From: Alisma plantago-aquatica | Taxonomy: Eukaryota; Streptophyta; Magnoliopsida; Alismatales; Alismataceae | Length of the DNA: 64,000 nt | Direction of reading: 5' to 3' | Assembly: GCA_963693085.1 (NCBI GenBank) | Contig: OY856409.1 | Coordinates: 1,170,611,249 to 1,170,675,248 of the forward strand | Translations under genes and position numbers: made by a program | Notes under the pieces: model-generated | The model's input: the letters and a program-made list of their open reading frames with translations, nothing else | What the model was told of the DNA's origin: nothing | Database searches by the model: none | Shown: positions 36,359-48,473 of the stretch, piece by piece | How the letters are laid out: every line of letters starts with the position of its first letter | How positions within the stretch are numbered: the stretch's first letter is position 1

Positions 36359-38564
36359 ACAAGGATTTCATCCCCTAAATCCCACACAAGAAGAGATGAA
36401 TACTTCTCAAGCATCACGTCCTCAAATTCACACATGACATACCTTATGCCATAGTGGTATCATTAAACTTTAACCAACATGATGTCCTTTGTCCAAGATT
36501 AACACAAGATCTGTCACAGAGGACACCCCTCAATTATCTCCAACACTACTGGATGTAGAGTCAACTCTTTGTCAAGTAATGCTTCCTCAACATAGGAAGA
36601 TTGTATGTACCTTGTACAATTCAGATGACAACTTTAATTTGTAAGTCAACTTCTCAACTTTGTAACATCACAAGGTAAGATTCACAAACTTGGGAGTTTA
36701 ACATATCTATCTGAGGGAAATGGTAAGACTACAAGTTTAAGGGTATTGACCATCGAATCCTCATTATTAGGACCAAATTCATACTTTAAGATTCATTGTA
36801 AACCATTGGATGTTATATCATTCTTTCACAATAACTGGATTAGGTTTAATATTTCAAAACTATCAGTTAATATCTAGGTTTAACCCTTGGATCATATAAC
36901 CAAAGAAACCATTAGTTTTAGGGATTAATAAAAGCAACTCATAATACCTAGTCACACAATTGTGTGGTAACCGAAACCACCATTGGTTGTGAAGCATTGT
37001 GTTAACATTGGCTGATGGGACTAATACTACCATCAATGAACACCCTCAAATGTTGAGTTTAATATCACCATTGGTTCATGTCATCCTTAGGGAACACTAA
37101 ATAGTATAAACATGCATGCTTAAAAAATGATAACAAGAAGACATCTTGCTCAAGGTATCAGTAACCCAAACCATTCCTTGAAGTTTGATAGAATATTATA
37201 TAAGTCTTTTCCCAAGAAGATCTTGTAACTGGCTATTTAATTTTTACATCCTCCCAACATCATTCTGTATGATGCATAAACCCGTAAAATATGATATACA
37301 TACTATAGGTTGGGTACTAGTAACCAAATTGATATTAGAGTCAATCTTTCTAGGAAGCAAAACACTTAGAGTCTCATCAGGAAACATGTTATCACACCTA
37401 CATGCAACAAAAACCTCTTGGATACTAGGATTCCTCACCTTGGTATCCATCACAAAAATGCAAAACACATCACATTCTTGTTCAATCAGCTTTTCAACTA
37501 TCACTATCGATACCAACCACATCAAAAGATCCAAAAAACATCATCACCCATAGATGTCACCATCTAGGAACTAAAGTCCAAGCCCAACTGATACTTTTCA
37601 AAGTATCCATCTTAGGTCACCTCAAAACCATGCACATTAGGTGATATAAGACTCACTTGAATTTCACATCCCTGGACAGAAAGAACACAAAGGGAACATA
37701 CTTCCCTTATCACCACAACACCACCCAGGGATTGCTAACAAGGAGAAGCATATTACAATTTTTCTTTTGTTATTACACAGGTCTATCACTACTCATGTAT
37801 CTTTTTAACATGTTTCATCTTAGTTTCCTTGCCAACAACATAGGAATTTTAAAGATAAAACACTTATCATTATTCTTTCTTTATTATCTGGTCATCATTT
37901 CATGTATATCCCAATGGATTACCATGTCTTACAACTTCACATCAAGAGATAGATCATTGTATTTCACATGTTCCACATTGAATAGCGACTATCTTCCTTA
38001 TTCTCTTTCTCTTATCATGAAGAATGCACATTAAACTTTCTTATACCCATAGGTTGGTCTAAGATTATCTCTGATTCCACTTTTATAATTCTTTATTTGT
38101 TCTTATATGTCTCCTCACTTCATACTCATCTCAGGAATTCTCTCCATTATACATGGATTTTACACCTTGACTTACCTTATTAGCATAGATTTATCTATCT
38201 CTTATTTCATAATTTTCTCAAAATTACAATTTTAAGAATCTATCATAGCTTGCTTGTTCTCATGTTTAAGTTTCATGGTGTGATATATCTCTCTTTTAGT
38301 CATGAAACATTTAATGATTATGTATATTATGATGTAGTTCTCAAATTCTCCAGAGTAAGTTCGAGATACGAGCACCATGATTCCTAATATGTCTTGCTCA
38401 TTAGATTGTTTCAAAATTACTATTGGATCAGAGTAATCAGAAAGAAGTCAATCTAAGAGTTCCATACTTACCTTTCCTTCAGCATTTGAATTCCTTTCTA
38501 GGGCACTCTAGTACAGAGGTTAGGAAGTATGTACTATATTTTATATCAACTTAGAAATCATTCT
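36359..38564 (-). pseudogene. pol: Element C internal remnant (protease to RT start recognisable)
   Basis: The minus-strand frame 37244-37534 contains VEKLIEQECDVFC, MFPDETLSVLLPRKIDSNIN and STQPIVCISY. These line up with element A's linker from protease to RT (VEKLMRQGCFAF, VFPEELPGVPPPREIDFEIN, GTQPIAQTPY). Only about 0.9 kb remains downstream before the polypurine tract, too short for RT, RNase H and integrase, so most of pol has been deleted. The part 37540-38564 should hold protease and gag remnants but I see no clear motif beyond a MDTL-like match. Bases 38560-38564 (ATTCT) are D's target duplication. Confidence 0.7.
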
Positions 38565-41561
38565 TGTTATGACCCCACCTCCTGGTAACCCCCAATCAAG
38601 GGAGACCAAAAGGTCAGAGATGCTATCGCAATAATTTAGGATCCATGGTTCGACATTTAATCAAAAATAATGAACAAATTCTACTATTTCTAAACATAAA
38701 AGATAAAATAAAAATAAATCTTTTTGCATACCTTGAAAATTCGGATTTAGACTTCTATCCACCGCACAAGTCTATCTAACTAATCCTCCTTGAACATATT
38801 CATTGTATCTTCACAATATTTCAATTTACTATTTGTCCTTTTTCAAAAATGTACCTAAAACGTCGATAAACAAAATGTCGGTCAGTATATTTCTATACTG
38901 GTCTGTGGGGAACAATAACAATTTCAAAAATAGTTTCTAACAACCTAATTATCACAAATAATTGATTAACAATCCAAATTACACTTTCAATGTGACTTCT
39001 CAACCACTTTTGCCCTAAACCCTGGATTACCCTCTCTTAAGGTTTTGACCTTTCAAGGGACATAAGGCCACCTTCTCCATCCTGAGCTTGGTGCCTGGGG
39101 TCACCTCTCAAGGTGCACAATGGTCTTCGCTCTAGGGCTTGACCAAATCAGACCTTCGCTCTGGGGCTTGGTCTTGCAACATACATCAGGGTGGCATGTA
39201 GGTTCGAGAAACGCATTCATATTTAATTGCGATACTCATAGGGACTTTATAGGATTGCATAATTGAACATCCAATAGTTTAGGTTGCAATTAATCGAGAA
39301 CCATTCGGGAAACACCGCGAAACTAAAGGTGATTATTCATAAAGTAAGCACATACCTGATCCAGAGTAACTTGATGTACAACCAAGAATAATCAATCAAG
39401 CAATCAACCCATGATCCTAAAATTAATGCATAACACCCATGTGTCATTAAACATCCTCAAGATTGACTTGAGTCCCACATTAGGGTTTCTAGGCCACCTT
39501 TTAGGTTTTTATTAGGGTTTTAGCTTCCATCATCCAATTATCACTTTTAATGCAGTTTTGGCCCACAAACCCTAATTTCAACATCATATGCATGATTAAA
39601 TTCCAATTAAGTCAAATATAACTCTTTTACACTAAAATAACAACCTTAACTTTTAAGTCATATCATGATCATTAAGGCCAATTAGCATGTTCAAGATCTT
39701 TTAAATTGACAACTCTGATTTCATCAATGATTATAGTCAAATTCATAAATGAACCCTAATTACCATTTTTCACATCTTCTAGGTTAGTAAACCCTAATTA
39801 CACCAGTTATGAACAATTATCTCTATTTAGATCTCTTTCATCGTATTTATGAAATTAAGTCAGACATTGATTACTAGCATCAACTAAGTCTATTGAATAC
39901 ATCCATAATCAATATCTAGGGCTTTGATCTATTTAAAGCATTAAAGGTATCAACTTTATTTAATTTTTAAATTCGAAGCAAAAAAAGAGTCTGATTATAT
40001 TTTTACTGGATTCCCCATGTTTTTCTGAGCAATATTCATATATTAAATGTATTAATCTTAGCTAGCATTAATTAACTACGAATTTCACAAATTTTACTTA
40101 CTTGGACCAATGAGAGGTTGACACATCAGCCATTACATGCATTGCTCTCCTGTGTAGCTGGGCCGACTCAAAACATAATGAAAGGACACTTATGCTCCGT
40201 GCGGCTACTTGGTTTTGCATAACCCCGAGGAGCAGTTTCGTCCAGGTGACCCTTCCCGTCACCTACTTCGCAGAACCCTCCACTGCCGCCAGCCAAAGCC
40301 GACCATGGGGGGTTATCTCCCCCTCCCCAGGGTCCAGTGGTCACCTACGGTGATCCCATTGCCTCCGCCACCCTCTGACACACTCGAAAAGGCCTCCAGC
40401 CATGGTCGAATTGGCTGGATTCAAGAGCATCAGGTCCGCGAATCGCAACCCTCTTGCAGACAAAGTGCAGGTGACCAGGGCGAGGATCTCTCTCGAACTG
40501 GCAACCTCATTGTTGTCCGACATTGATGGGGGCATCTGGACTCCCCTCAAACTCCTTCTATGGCCCCTCATCACTCCAGGGGTCACAATACTCCTCGTTG
40601 TTGGGGTCAAAATGGATAATAGATTGAAGAAGACGTGAGATGCCTAAGATCCTCTTAGACTTGAGGCTATGGATCCAATCCTTTTATAGGGATAGGTAGC
40701 AATGTCCTAGCATGCCTACCCATGAGGAAAAAAGTCCCTCAATCTATAACAACTTACTTTCCTTATTAGGGTGTAATTTTACATTTGATTACTTCCTTGT
40801 CAATCAACATTCCTTGGTTATCAAGGAATCTCAATTAGAGTATTTATATAATGGAATATCCAAAAATCATCACTTATATTCCCTTTGGTCTTGGCTTTTA
40901 ATCCATTGGTCATGAGTATATACTTCCTTATTAGGTAGTATTTTGATTTGGCAACACAAAAGCCAACACATATACTCATTAGTTCATGACACTTTATTGC
41001 CAATTTCTAAAGTTATCCTCTTCTTGCCATTATAATCATGTACATTTGAAATACCATCAATATGATTCAAACATACCTTACTTATATCTCAAATTTTCTT
41101 CTTAGTAATGCTTTATTTGATTTTATCTGCTAGTGTACCAAATTTGAGTTCCAAACTCTAAAGGAAAAATGCATTATCCTCATGTGCAAGTTATCCCTTA
41201 ATAAAGCTTATTTAATTGATATTTTCTCTTTCTTAATCTTTATTTTGATTCTTTTTACAATTAGAAATCATGTGGAGTTGAAATCTTATTCATAATGATT
41301 CCATTATCCATATTTCCACATATTTCTTATATTTTCATCATTATCTCAATTAATCTTTTATTAATTGATTTCTTTTCTTTTTTATTTCCTTTTCTTGTTA
41401 TTGGGCCCAATAGCCAACAAGGACCATGAAATCAAACACACAAGGCAATTTATCAAAGGAAATCATTCAATTAACTTAAATCATACACATTACAAAATCA
41501 TACATTTATTGGGGGAAATTATATTTGCAACCAAAAGAACCCAAAAATTGGGGTTGTAACA
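38565..41561 (-). repeat. Element D 3' LTR
   Basis: 2997 bp. The plus strand starts TGTTATGACCCC and ends GGGGTTGTAACA. It has a GC-rich island at about 40140-40620 just downstream of the TATA-like box, as in B. Telo-box motifs occur around 39480-39800. Confidence 0.9.
40681..40688 (-). promoter_or_regulatory. Probable TATA box, element D 3' LTR
   Basis: TATAAAAG on the minus strand. The right LTR has it at 55670-55677. The placement next to a GC-rich leader matches element B. Confidence 0.6.
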
Positions 41562-44353
41562 TCCTTCCCCTCTTGTAGGAATTTTGCCTTCAAAATTCCA
41601 CCAAACATACAAACAATGAGCATAAGAATTTCCCTTGTCCATCATGTCTCCCATGTGGCTTCACCCTTTCCATGGTTATTCCCAAGAACCTTTATCATCT
41701 TATATCTTACATATGAGCTCTCTCTCACCTTGGTATCAATTACCCTCATAGGTGACTCAGGATATCTTAGCCTCCCTAGAAGCTCAATAGGTTCATGGCT
41801 CAGCACATGGTCTGGGTACATCACATAGCACTCTAGATCGGACTCATGGAAAACATCATACCTCATGTTATCCTAAGGGGTAAAGCTAAACATTATCATC
41901 TCCACCACTCCATCTCAAATGGTCCCATGTATCGAGGACTCATCTTTCTCAACTATAGCTTAGAGGGGTCGGGTTTTCATAACACATGTTCTTCCACATT
42001 GCACAGCATGTCAGTCTGCTTCACATCAGCTCACGACTCTTGTCGCCCTAGGCTTTCTCAGCCATTACACGATCAAAGAGACTTCATCTTCACACAATGT
42101 GGTCTCTCTAACCTTCATAAGGTCCTCCCACCGGCATCATCCTAATGAAGCAGTGACCGACACGACCTCCCTTATAGAGCTTCCTTCATCCCGATACTGG
42201 CTATGGTGGCTATCATCACAAGCAAACTCTCTTAGGACAGGAGTTGGCCCCATATATCACCTTGAACGAGCACACATACTCTCATTAGACCCTCTAGTAT
42301 GGATCATACTCTCTTGACTAACTGTCAGTTAGGGGTGATAAGTTGTGCTAAACTTCAAACTGGCATCGAGTTCTTCATGTACCTACTTCCACTACATGGA
42401 AGTGATCATGAGGTCATGCTCAAGGTATTGAACTCGGATCACAGTGTAGTTGAACTATCTCTCTCTCTCATATATAGTCCAACCAGATCTGTCACACTAG
42501 CAGTGCTCTCTCTCTCTTAGTCAAGGGATTAGGTCATCTTGATAAGGAGATCTACCATAACCCATTTTGCATCCTGACTTCTCATGGTCCAGGGGAGACT
42601 CACCTCAACGTCTATGGTGAACTACTCCCATTCCCTCTCAGGAACTCTTCATTATCTGGGGCAACTCACTGAGTTACGGATGTTCATCCTTCACCTCCTT
42701 GCATGCATTGTGAGAAGATACATGCAACTCTATATACTCTTCATCTCAGGTATTCAAGTTAATACTGCAACCTCTTACCATCTTAGTGGTATCACGATAT
42801 ATAGTGAACTTATACTCATGATCTCCTGTGTGTCATGATTCCTCAAGGTCATCTCCTCAGAACCCTAAAAACACTCTAGTAGCGGGTTTCACCACCTTCT
42901 TTTCCAGAGAGGTGTATATGAGGTGCTTACAACCATCCTTTTATCTCATCAAGCTCTAAACTGGCTAACCAAAGAACCCCACTTGACCAACAGGTCAGGT
43001 TGTATCAGAGGATAAGCCCTGTATGTCTCACAAACTTAGGGTTCACCTAACAACCTCTTCTAGCCCCTCTATTGGCTAAACAGATGGTTGTGTCTCAACT
43101 CAGAGCATCCATTACCACCTTACATCCTTATGTGCTATGTAACGGTGAAGACATAAACCTTCATATATTCCACTTATCATTCTCGTCTCGGATTTAGGTC
43201 TAACTGAGTCAAGAAAACTTTGAGCTCATTATCTTGGTTATCCAACTCAAGCTTATATTATTCATAAATTCCATTTTTCTTTTGATAAAACGTCCTCATG
43301 ATGACTACCTTAGTTCTCTTCATGTTTGTAAACCATCCATACATTGTACTCTCCACAAAGGTACACTACTATCTCTATTCTCATACATCATAGTAATGTT
43401 TCAACTGACATCATCTTTATCCTTAGTGTATGGCATGCGTATTGACCTATCTCTGACCCCCATAAAAAGAGGAAATAAGTATTTGGTTACGTCCAAATAC
43501 ATTGTTCTTCCCGTTCCAAGAGTAGAGATGGTGCATCCCACATTGCCAGTACACTTTTCCAAACTAAGCTGAAACGTGCATCACATGTCTCCACATCTTG
43601 AACATCTCGATATCAGGTTTACATCCATGGAAAATTGTTCCCAAACAAACTTGGGTCATCACACAATCCTTAGTCATCTCCTCTAGGACTGTAGGGTGCC
43701 AATACTTTTGGGGTCATCCCTTTTCCCTTATGCATCTAGGGAGTGCCCACCTCGTTTGCCCTTTGGGTCACATGAGATCATGAAGGTGATCAATCTCCTA
43801 ACCCATGGTCCTCACACAAAGATAAATGTTACCTCTCGACCCTTTGGTCTTGTGCAACTAGGGAAATAGACAACTCCTATTACCATCGATCTTATCCCCA
43901 CCGTACCTTAGTACAGACTTAGGATTCTATCATGGTACATCTCAAACTAAAATCCTTACCCATCACTCCATCATCTCTCTGGGCATACATGGTCAAGCTT
44001 ACATACTTTCATAGGGATCATGGTGACCTACCTACCTCAGTCTGGCCCCATACAGGTTCCACCATGACAACCTATCCCCTTTCCCTTTAGAAATGGTCAC
44101 CTAAGGGTCTATAGATTCCTGCTCATACCATGTGCTTTCCACATAGGTCATCAAAATCCTATGAGAGACCCCTTTTGGTTACCTCAAACCTACCCAAAAG
44201 TTGCACCTAACAGAAGGGTCCTTCCCCAAGATGGAGAGAAAACTATCTCTTGATAGAAACAAAGGTCGCAAACATTCCTACATCTAGGGTTTACATCATC
44301 ATGTGCGGGCTTAGCCCTATCATACTACTTAGGCACATAGCTAGCAAGAAGAC
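41562..44353 (-). pseudogene. pol: Element D decayed pol (RT/RNase H, integrase, chromodomain)
   Basis: A polypurine tract (minus strand, AGAGGGGAAGGA) lies next to the LTR at about 41562-41574. The frame 41642-41866 reads DVFHESDLECYV, HVLSHEPIELLGRLRYPESPM, DTKVRE and KVLGNNHGKGEATWET, the integrase end running into a chromodomain. About 43095-43140 gives KVVMDALS, the end of RNase H. The rest has stops in all frames but aligns with F (5300-6460) and with B's tail. Element E sits at 44354, with its AAGAC duplication at 44349-44353. Confidence 0.75.
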
Positions 44354-45080
44354 TGAAAACTACTAGAGGGGGGGGTGAATAGAGTTTTATAGATAATTTA
44401 ACAATTATTGAACTCAAACAACCTAAATGAAAATATTGGACAAGGTGACACAAGGTTTAGAGTGGTTCCAACTATAGCAAATACTATAGCCGTCAATCCA
44501 CTACCCGGTTGCTTACCCAACTGGGATTTGAAAAGAAATTTATTTTATTACCTCTTCAAGGAATTTACATAAAATACAATTTCTTTTCCTAAACCCTTCA
44601 AGCAGCCTTCACCTAGAAGTAATCGCCAACCTTGAAGCAGCCTTCCCTTGAAGTAGATGCACCAACTCCCGTTGCACCAGCCTTCTGAAGTAGCTTCCCT
44701 TGCGATAGCCTTCTTGAAGTAGCTTGAAGTCCCCTTCTCCACCTGAGAAGTCAACCCTCTCCAATCCGCAGCCTCCAACCCTAGGAGTAGCAAGGAGAGT
44801 ACAAAAGATAAACAAGAACAAGAAAGGAAAAGGAAATTACAACTTATCCTTTAAGCCTGAGGCTTGATATGCCTAGATCAAGCGTAAGATCTCCTAGCCA
44901 AGTATGTGAACTTGTGATTGCTGTGGGTAGGAGAATCTAGCCTATAGGACACGAGATTGAGCTAAGGAGAATGTAGGCCAATGATCACAGTGCTCAAATT
45001 TGCTTGCAAAAGATTGCTCAAGTATGCTCAAGTGTATTCTCAAGTGTAACAAGTGAATTCTAGTGTCCTATGGCTTGTCC

Positions 45081-45088
45081 TATTTATA
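45081..45088 (-). promoter_or_regulatory. TATA box of element E LTR promoter
   Basis: TATAAATA (minus strand) in CCTATAAATAGG. It lies 64 bases downstream of an MSA motif and about 136 bases downstream of the palindrome array. The right LTR copy is 51134-51141. Confidence 0.7.
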
Positions 45089-45151
45089 GGAATGGCCTAA
45101 GTATGCTTAAGGACGTTCTAGACAACTTCTAGGGGTTTATAAGTGCTTAAC

Positions 45152-45162
45152 TAGCCGTTAGG
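45152..45162 (-). promoter_or_regulatory. MSA (mitosis-specific activator) consensus match in element E LTR
   Basis: CCTAACGGCTA on the minus strand, a full match to YCYAACGGYYA, in the sense orientation about 64 bases upstream of the TATA box. A second full match (TCTAACGGCTA, plus strand) is at 45346-45356. Right LTR copies are 51205-51215 and 51399-51409. MSA sites are bound by three-repeat MYB factors in G2/M promoters. Confidence 0.6.
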
Positions 45163-45223
45163 TACAAAGTTGTTGCTTTAACAACGGCTAATTACTTTAT
45201 TCTGCAGTTGCTGTCAGAGACCA

Positions 45224-45426
45224 TCTCGGTCGACAAATGGTCGACCGAGACACCTACTCGGTCGAACTTTTGTCGACCGACAGGCTCTCTGGAACAAGTG
45301 ATTTGCAACGTCTTTCTTCAACTGCCAACTAACTTGTCTGTTGTGTCTAACGGCTACTTTGGATCTTTCTCGGTCGAGAAGGTTGTCGACCGAGAGTGTC
45401 TCGGTCGAGGAGTTTGTCGACCGAGA
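45224..45426. repeat. Palindrome array in element E 3' LTR
   Basis: Four hairpin-forming inverted repeats. 45224-45250 has 11-base perfect arms TCTCGGTCGAC and GTCGACCGAGA around five bases. 45258-45280 has 8-base arms TCGGTCGA and TCGACCGA. 45368-45395 and 45399-45426 each have 10-base arms TCTCGGTCGA and TCGACCGAGA. All sit upstream of the TATA box. The CG content is high against an AT-rich LTR. Confidence 0.95.
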
Positions 45427-45771
45427 ATGATCCTGTTTCAAGGTTTCAATTTAAGCACTAATTATATGTGTGAGTGTGCAAAGGTGATTCTATTCAAATG
45501 AGATGACATGTCTAACTATGGTGTTTGGCTAGGGAAAATCTAACGCTTGATTTACATGCAAATCTAAGTACTTGTACATTATATATTTGTACAAGTTTTA
45601 CAACATTGATTACATTGCATGAAAATATAACTGAGTAAGCTCTTGGATTTTCCCTAGTTGCTTTGCCATCCATCTTAGTCCTGCACACTCAAGTAGCTCG
45701 TTAGATTAATAAGAATGAAATGTATGTCATCATCGAAACAAAGGGATTTTTAGATGTCCATTTAGCCAACA

Positions 45772-46590
45772 ATCCCCCCCTTTTTGAAGATGACAAACAT
45801 TTCCAAAATAAATATAAAACATATAAATTTCATACCTTTAAATTGCCTTATGTATCTTTTCCTCTTGTTTATAGAATGTGTGCTTATTATTCCCAATGAA
45901 TTATGGAACATAAAGTCCAGTTCATTTGGGAATGTAGCAACTTTCAATGTAAAGCCAAGAGTATATTTTTAATTTTTATATTCTTTCTCCCCCTTTGTCA
46001 TTTCAAAAAGATATCCAAGTTGAATATTTTATTTTTCTTCTCCCCCTTAATATTATGCTCCCCCTTAAATAGATATCCTATTAGAAACATGGATTTTTGT
46101 CTAATTTATCCACAATTTGTTTCTCAATCATTTGCAAAGGATGTTAAGCCTTGAAATGATATGAGATTCCCTTAAGCGTATGATGAATGTATATTTATTT
46201 CTCATTTATCAAAGGATGTTAAGCCCTAAATGAAATGAGAATCCTCTAATCTTAGAGTACATAAAAATGTCTCCATCCAAATGCAAGGGATGTTAAGCCT
46301 TGTTTTGGGTAGAGAGTTCCTTCAAGTACAAGATACCATTTTTAATAAATTCATAAATTTCTTTATAATGAAAATTTCCAGCTACTCATGGTGGTTACAA
46401 TGTTTTTGTAAGCTTCTTCAATCAAATGGTCAAAGTTGTTTTTATGATCTCCCCCTTAGTCTTATGCTTTGCTCCCCCTTAGATAGATATCTCAAATGAA
46501 AGTTTGAGTATTAAGAAAATATATAAAACGATGTAGATGATCTCCATGATTTAACAAAGATGTATGCAATTTATGTCAGTCTGGAAAACA
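45772..46590 (-). other. Element E 3' untranslated region with multiple polypurine tracts
   Basis: The terminal tract (minus: about AAAAAGGGGGGGAT, 45772-45786) abuts the LTR. Five more copies of AAGGGGGAG (minus) occur at 45988-45996, 46040-46048, 46058-46066, 46449-46457 and 46472-46480, several followed by the same ATAGATATC-type context. No open frame is convincing here. Repeated tracts upstream of the 3' LTR are known in Sireviruses. Confidence 0.8.
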
Positions 46591-46599
46591 GAAACCCGG

Positions 46600-46655
46600 T
46601 CGGTCGACAATTGCTCGACCGACAGTGTTCTCGGTCGACTAGTTGCTCGACCGAG
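46600..46655. repeat. Two palindromes downstream of element E ORF2
   Basis: 46600-46622 has arms TCGGTCGA and TCGACCGA. 46630-46655 has arms CTCGGTCGA and TCGACCGAG. They have the same core as the LTR array and lie about 275 bases past the ORF2 stop. Confidence 0.9.
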
Positions 46656-46929
46656 GATGTTTCTGGAGAACTGTTTTGTCATTTGTCAATTTAGCCACAA
46701 TTTTAATAGTTGCCTGTTTTAATTATTACTCCCCGTATTTGTTTTGCTCTACAATAATGAACTTATAATCCATATTTTTGAAGATGTCTCTTATGCTTAA
46801 AAAAAATAACCATTTGAATCAAGCAAAGATGGCAAACTTCATTCAATAGCATGGAAAATATTACAATCATATAGAAATGACCAATTTATTACAATCATTT
46901 GTCATTACAACTAGTACAACTTCAACACT

Positions 46930-48312
46930 TCACTGGAAAGATTTAAGAATTACATCGATGTCCGGATCTTTCCCAAGGAATGGATCGGCTCCATAATATT
47001 TGACCAGAGTTTGCCAATCCAAAGCACTTGTCGTAGTTAACGCATATGCTTCCAAAAATGTGGGAACTCGGTCAAATCGGAAGTGAGCAGCTATATCTTG
47101 CAATTGCATAGAGGAAAATTGAGTATGTGCAAGATCCATTGATGGTGGAGGTGGAGTTTGATAGTAGTTGTATGAAGGGTTAAATGGGTTGAGCATGCCA
47201 GGATTTAAGGAATGTGGATATTCATCGGTTTGGCTCGGAGAAAGATTTTGCATTCTTTGATTTAAGTATGTCATGGCATGGTGGGTATAGTTGAGTTGAT
47301 TACTAAGATGATATTGGGAGCCGACAAGATAAGTGAGAGTATTTTGAATGGGATCAACGGAAAGGTTAGTAGGAGGAGGGGGTGGTGGTATATCTTGATG
47401 TGATGATTCTCCTTCTACTCTTGCCCTTTTATGACCAAAGTCAATCCCCATCTTCTCTACGGTATTCTTACTTATCTTTGGTGGTCTACGCTCCCATGTA
47501 TACCCCATATCTTCAATTTGTAACTTAAGACAATGTTGAGTGATCTGGCATACAAAATCGGCATACGGTGGATTGCCAGAAAACTCAAGCATGTTTTTAA
47601 GTATTATGCGAATGAAGTTTATAGGAATTTCTTTTATGATAGCATAAATTAGACACATGCGGAAAATAGGGACCTCAGATTTATTGGCTCTTGGATGTAT
47701 GTTTGTGGAAACAATGAGGTTTACTATCCTACATGCAGGTTTCAGGTTTATTGCATAATAGGTTCCCCTATCTTCATGACAAGTGGTATTGGTTTGAAAT
47801 ATGACTCTTTTTATATCACTAAGGCTAGTGGAGTGGTCATCATGGGAAAATAAATTTAGTGGATTGCCGGTGGTAAGGTCAAGGAAATCTTGGTATTCAT
47901 CTATATCAATTTCTAGCATATCAAGAATATCCCCTTCGGTAAATTTAAAACTATGCCCATTGACCATGGTGTAAAAGAATGTGGTTTCATTTTCGGTGTG
48001 GGATAAGAGATTGGCATAGAATTCGTTGACTACCTTAGTGGAATAGAGAGGAAAAGAAGGATTGATGAAGTCCTTCAGCTTTTGCACTCCAAAGAGATTC
48101 TCCAGATCGACTATGTTGATGAAGTCCATAGCTTCGACCGGGCGTCGGGGAAGAGGAGCTTTAGAGGAAAGCCGTAGATATCGATCTCCAGCATCTCCAT
48201 CGACGAAGGCGATGTCATTGATGATCGTCAGTGGCGGAGTGGCTTCCCGATCTTCTCTTCTTTTTCTTCCGGCGACTTTCTTCTTCCCACGGGCAGCTGA
48301 GGATGAGGCCAT
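46930..48312 (-). CDS. Element E ORF2: 'putative plant transposon protein' domain, intact
   Basis: I prefer the ATG at 48312 (460 codons), whose context CACAAATGGCC is a good plant start. An upstream in-frame ATG at 48378 would add 22 hydrophobic residues (482 total) and lies only about 70 bases from the TATA box. The N-terminus is basic (RGKKKVAGRKRRE), perhaps a nuclear signal. The middle resembles the plant retroelement family usually named putative plant transposon protein (Pfam Transposase_32-like): VVNEFYANLL, GHSFKFTEGDILDML, then LKPACRIVNLIVSTNIHPRA and EVPIFRMCLIYAIIKEIPIN. The C-terminus is low complexity (P6, then Pro/Tyr/Asn-rich). No catalytic motif is visible and the role is unknown. 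The frame is uninterrupted, unlike every other ORF of this size in the window. Confidence 0.8.
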   Translation of the reverse strand: MASSSAARGKKKVAGRKRREDREATPPLTIINDIAFVDGDAGDRYLRLSSKAPLPRRPVEAMDFINIVDLENLFGVQKLKDFINPSFPLYSTKVVNEFYANLLSHTENETTFFYTMVNGHSFKFTEGDILDMLEIDIDEYQDFLDLTTGNPLNLFSHDDHSTSLSDIKRVIFQTNTTCHEDRGTYYAINLKPACRIVNLIVSTNIHPRANKSEVPIFRMCLIYAIIKEIPINFIRIILKNMLEFSGNPPYADFVCQITQHCLKLQIEDMGYTWERRPPKISKNTVEKMGIDFGHKRARVEGESSHQDIPPPPPPTNLSVDPIQNTLTYLVGSQYHLSNQLNYTHHAMTYLNQRMQNLSPSQTDEYPHSLNPGMLNPFNPSYNYYQTPPPPSMDLAHTQFSSMQLQDIAAHFRFDRVPTFLEAYALTTTSALDWQTLVKYYGADPFLGKDPDIDVILKSFQ

Positions 48313-48448
48313 TTGTGTTTCTTGCGTGTGGAGAAGAAGCAAGGAAGATTGGAGGATAAGAATGCTGAAGGGTTGCACGAAAATGCACTAGAGATGGACT
48401 ATGGAGGCAAGGAAATGCAAGTGTGAGTAAGTGACTCGTTTTTGCTCC

Positions 48449-48456
48449 TATTTATA
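48449..48456 (-). promoter_or_regulatory. TATA box of an internal promoter upstream of element E ORF2
   Basis: TATAAATA (minus strand), the same octamer as in the LTR, 137 bases before the chosen ORF2 start. Palindromes and MSA motifs lie directly upstream (48474-48741). Confidence 0.6.
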
Positions 48457-48473
48457 GCATTCCAGCGACCTGG

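Larger units (their letters stand above)
44354..45771 (-). repeat. Element E 3' LTR
   Basis: 1418 bp. The plus strand starts TGAAAACTACTAGAG and ends TTAGCCAACA. It carries TATA 45081-45088, MSA motifs and four palindromes (45224-45426). The run of Gs near the plus-strand start is two bases longer than in the other LTR. Open frames here are copied in both LTRs and are not genes. Confidence 0.95.

Noticed and set aside
40209..40638. Overlapping ORFs of 78-105 codons in a GC-rich block
   Set aside because: They arise from low stop frequency in the GC-rich LTR leader of D, are on mixed strands, and the right LTR copy does not keep them intact.
44548..44821. Minus-strand ORFs of 81 and 70 codons repeated at 50601-50874
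   Set aside because: They are identical because they lie in the two young LTRs of element E, which is not evidence of selection.
45224..45426. CRISPR-like array
   Set aside because: Units are palindromes with no regular spacers, in a plant retrotransposon promoter.
48062..48391. 109-codon plus-strand ORF
   Set aside because: Antisense shadow of ORF2 of element E.
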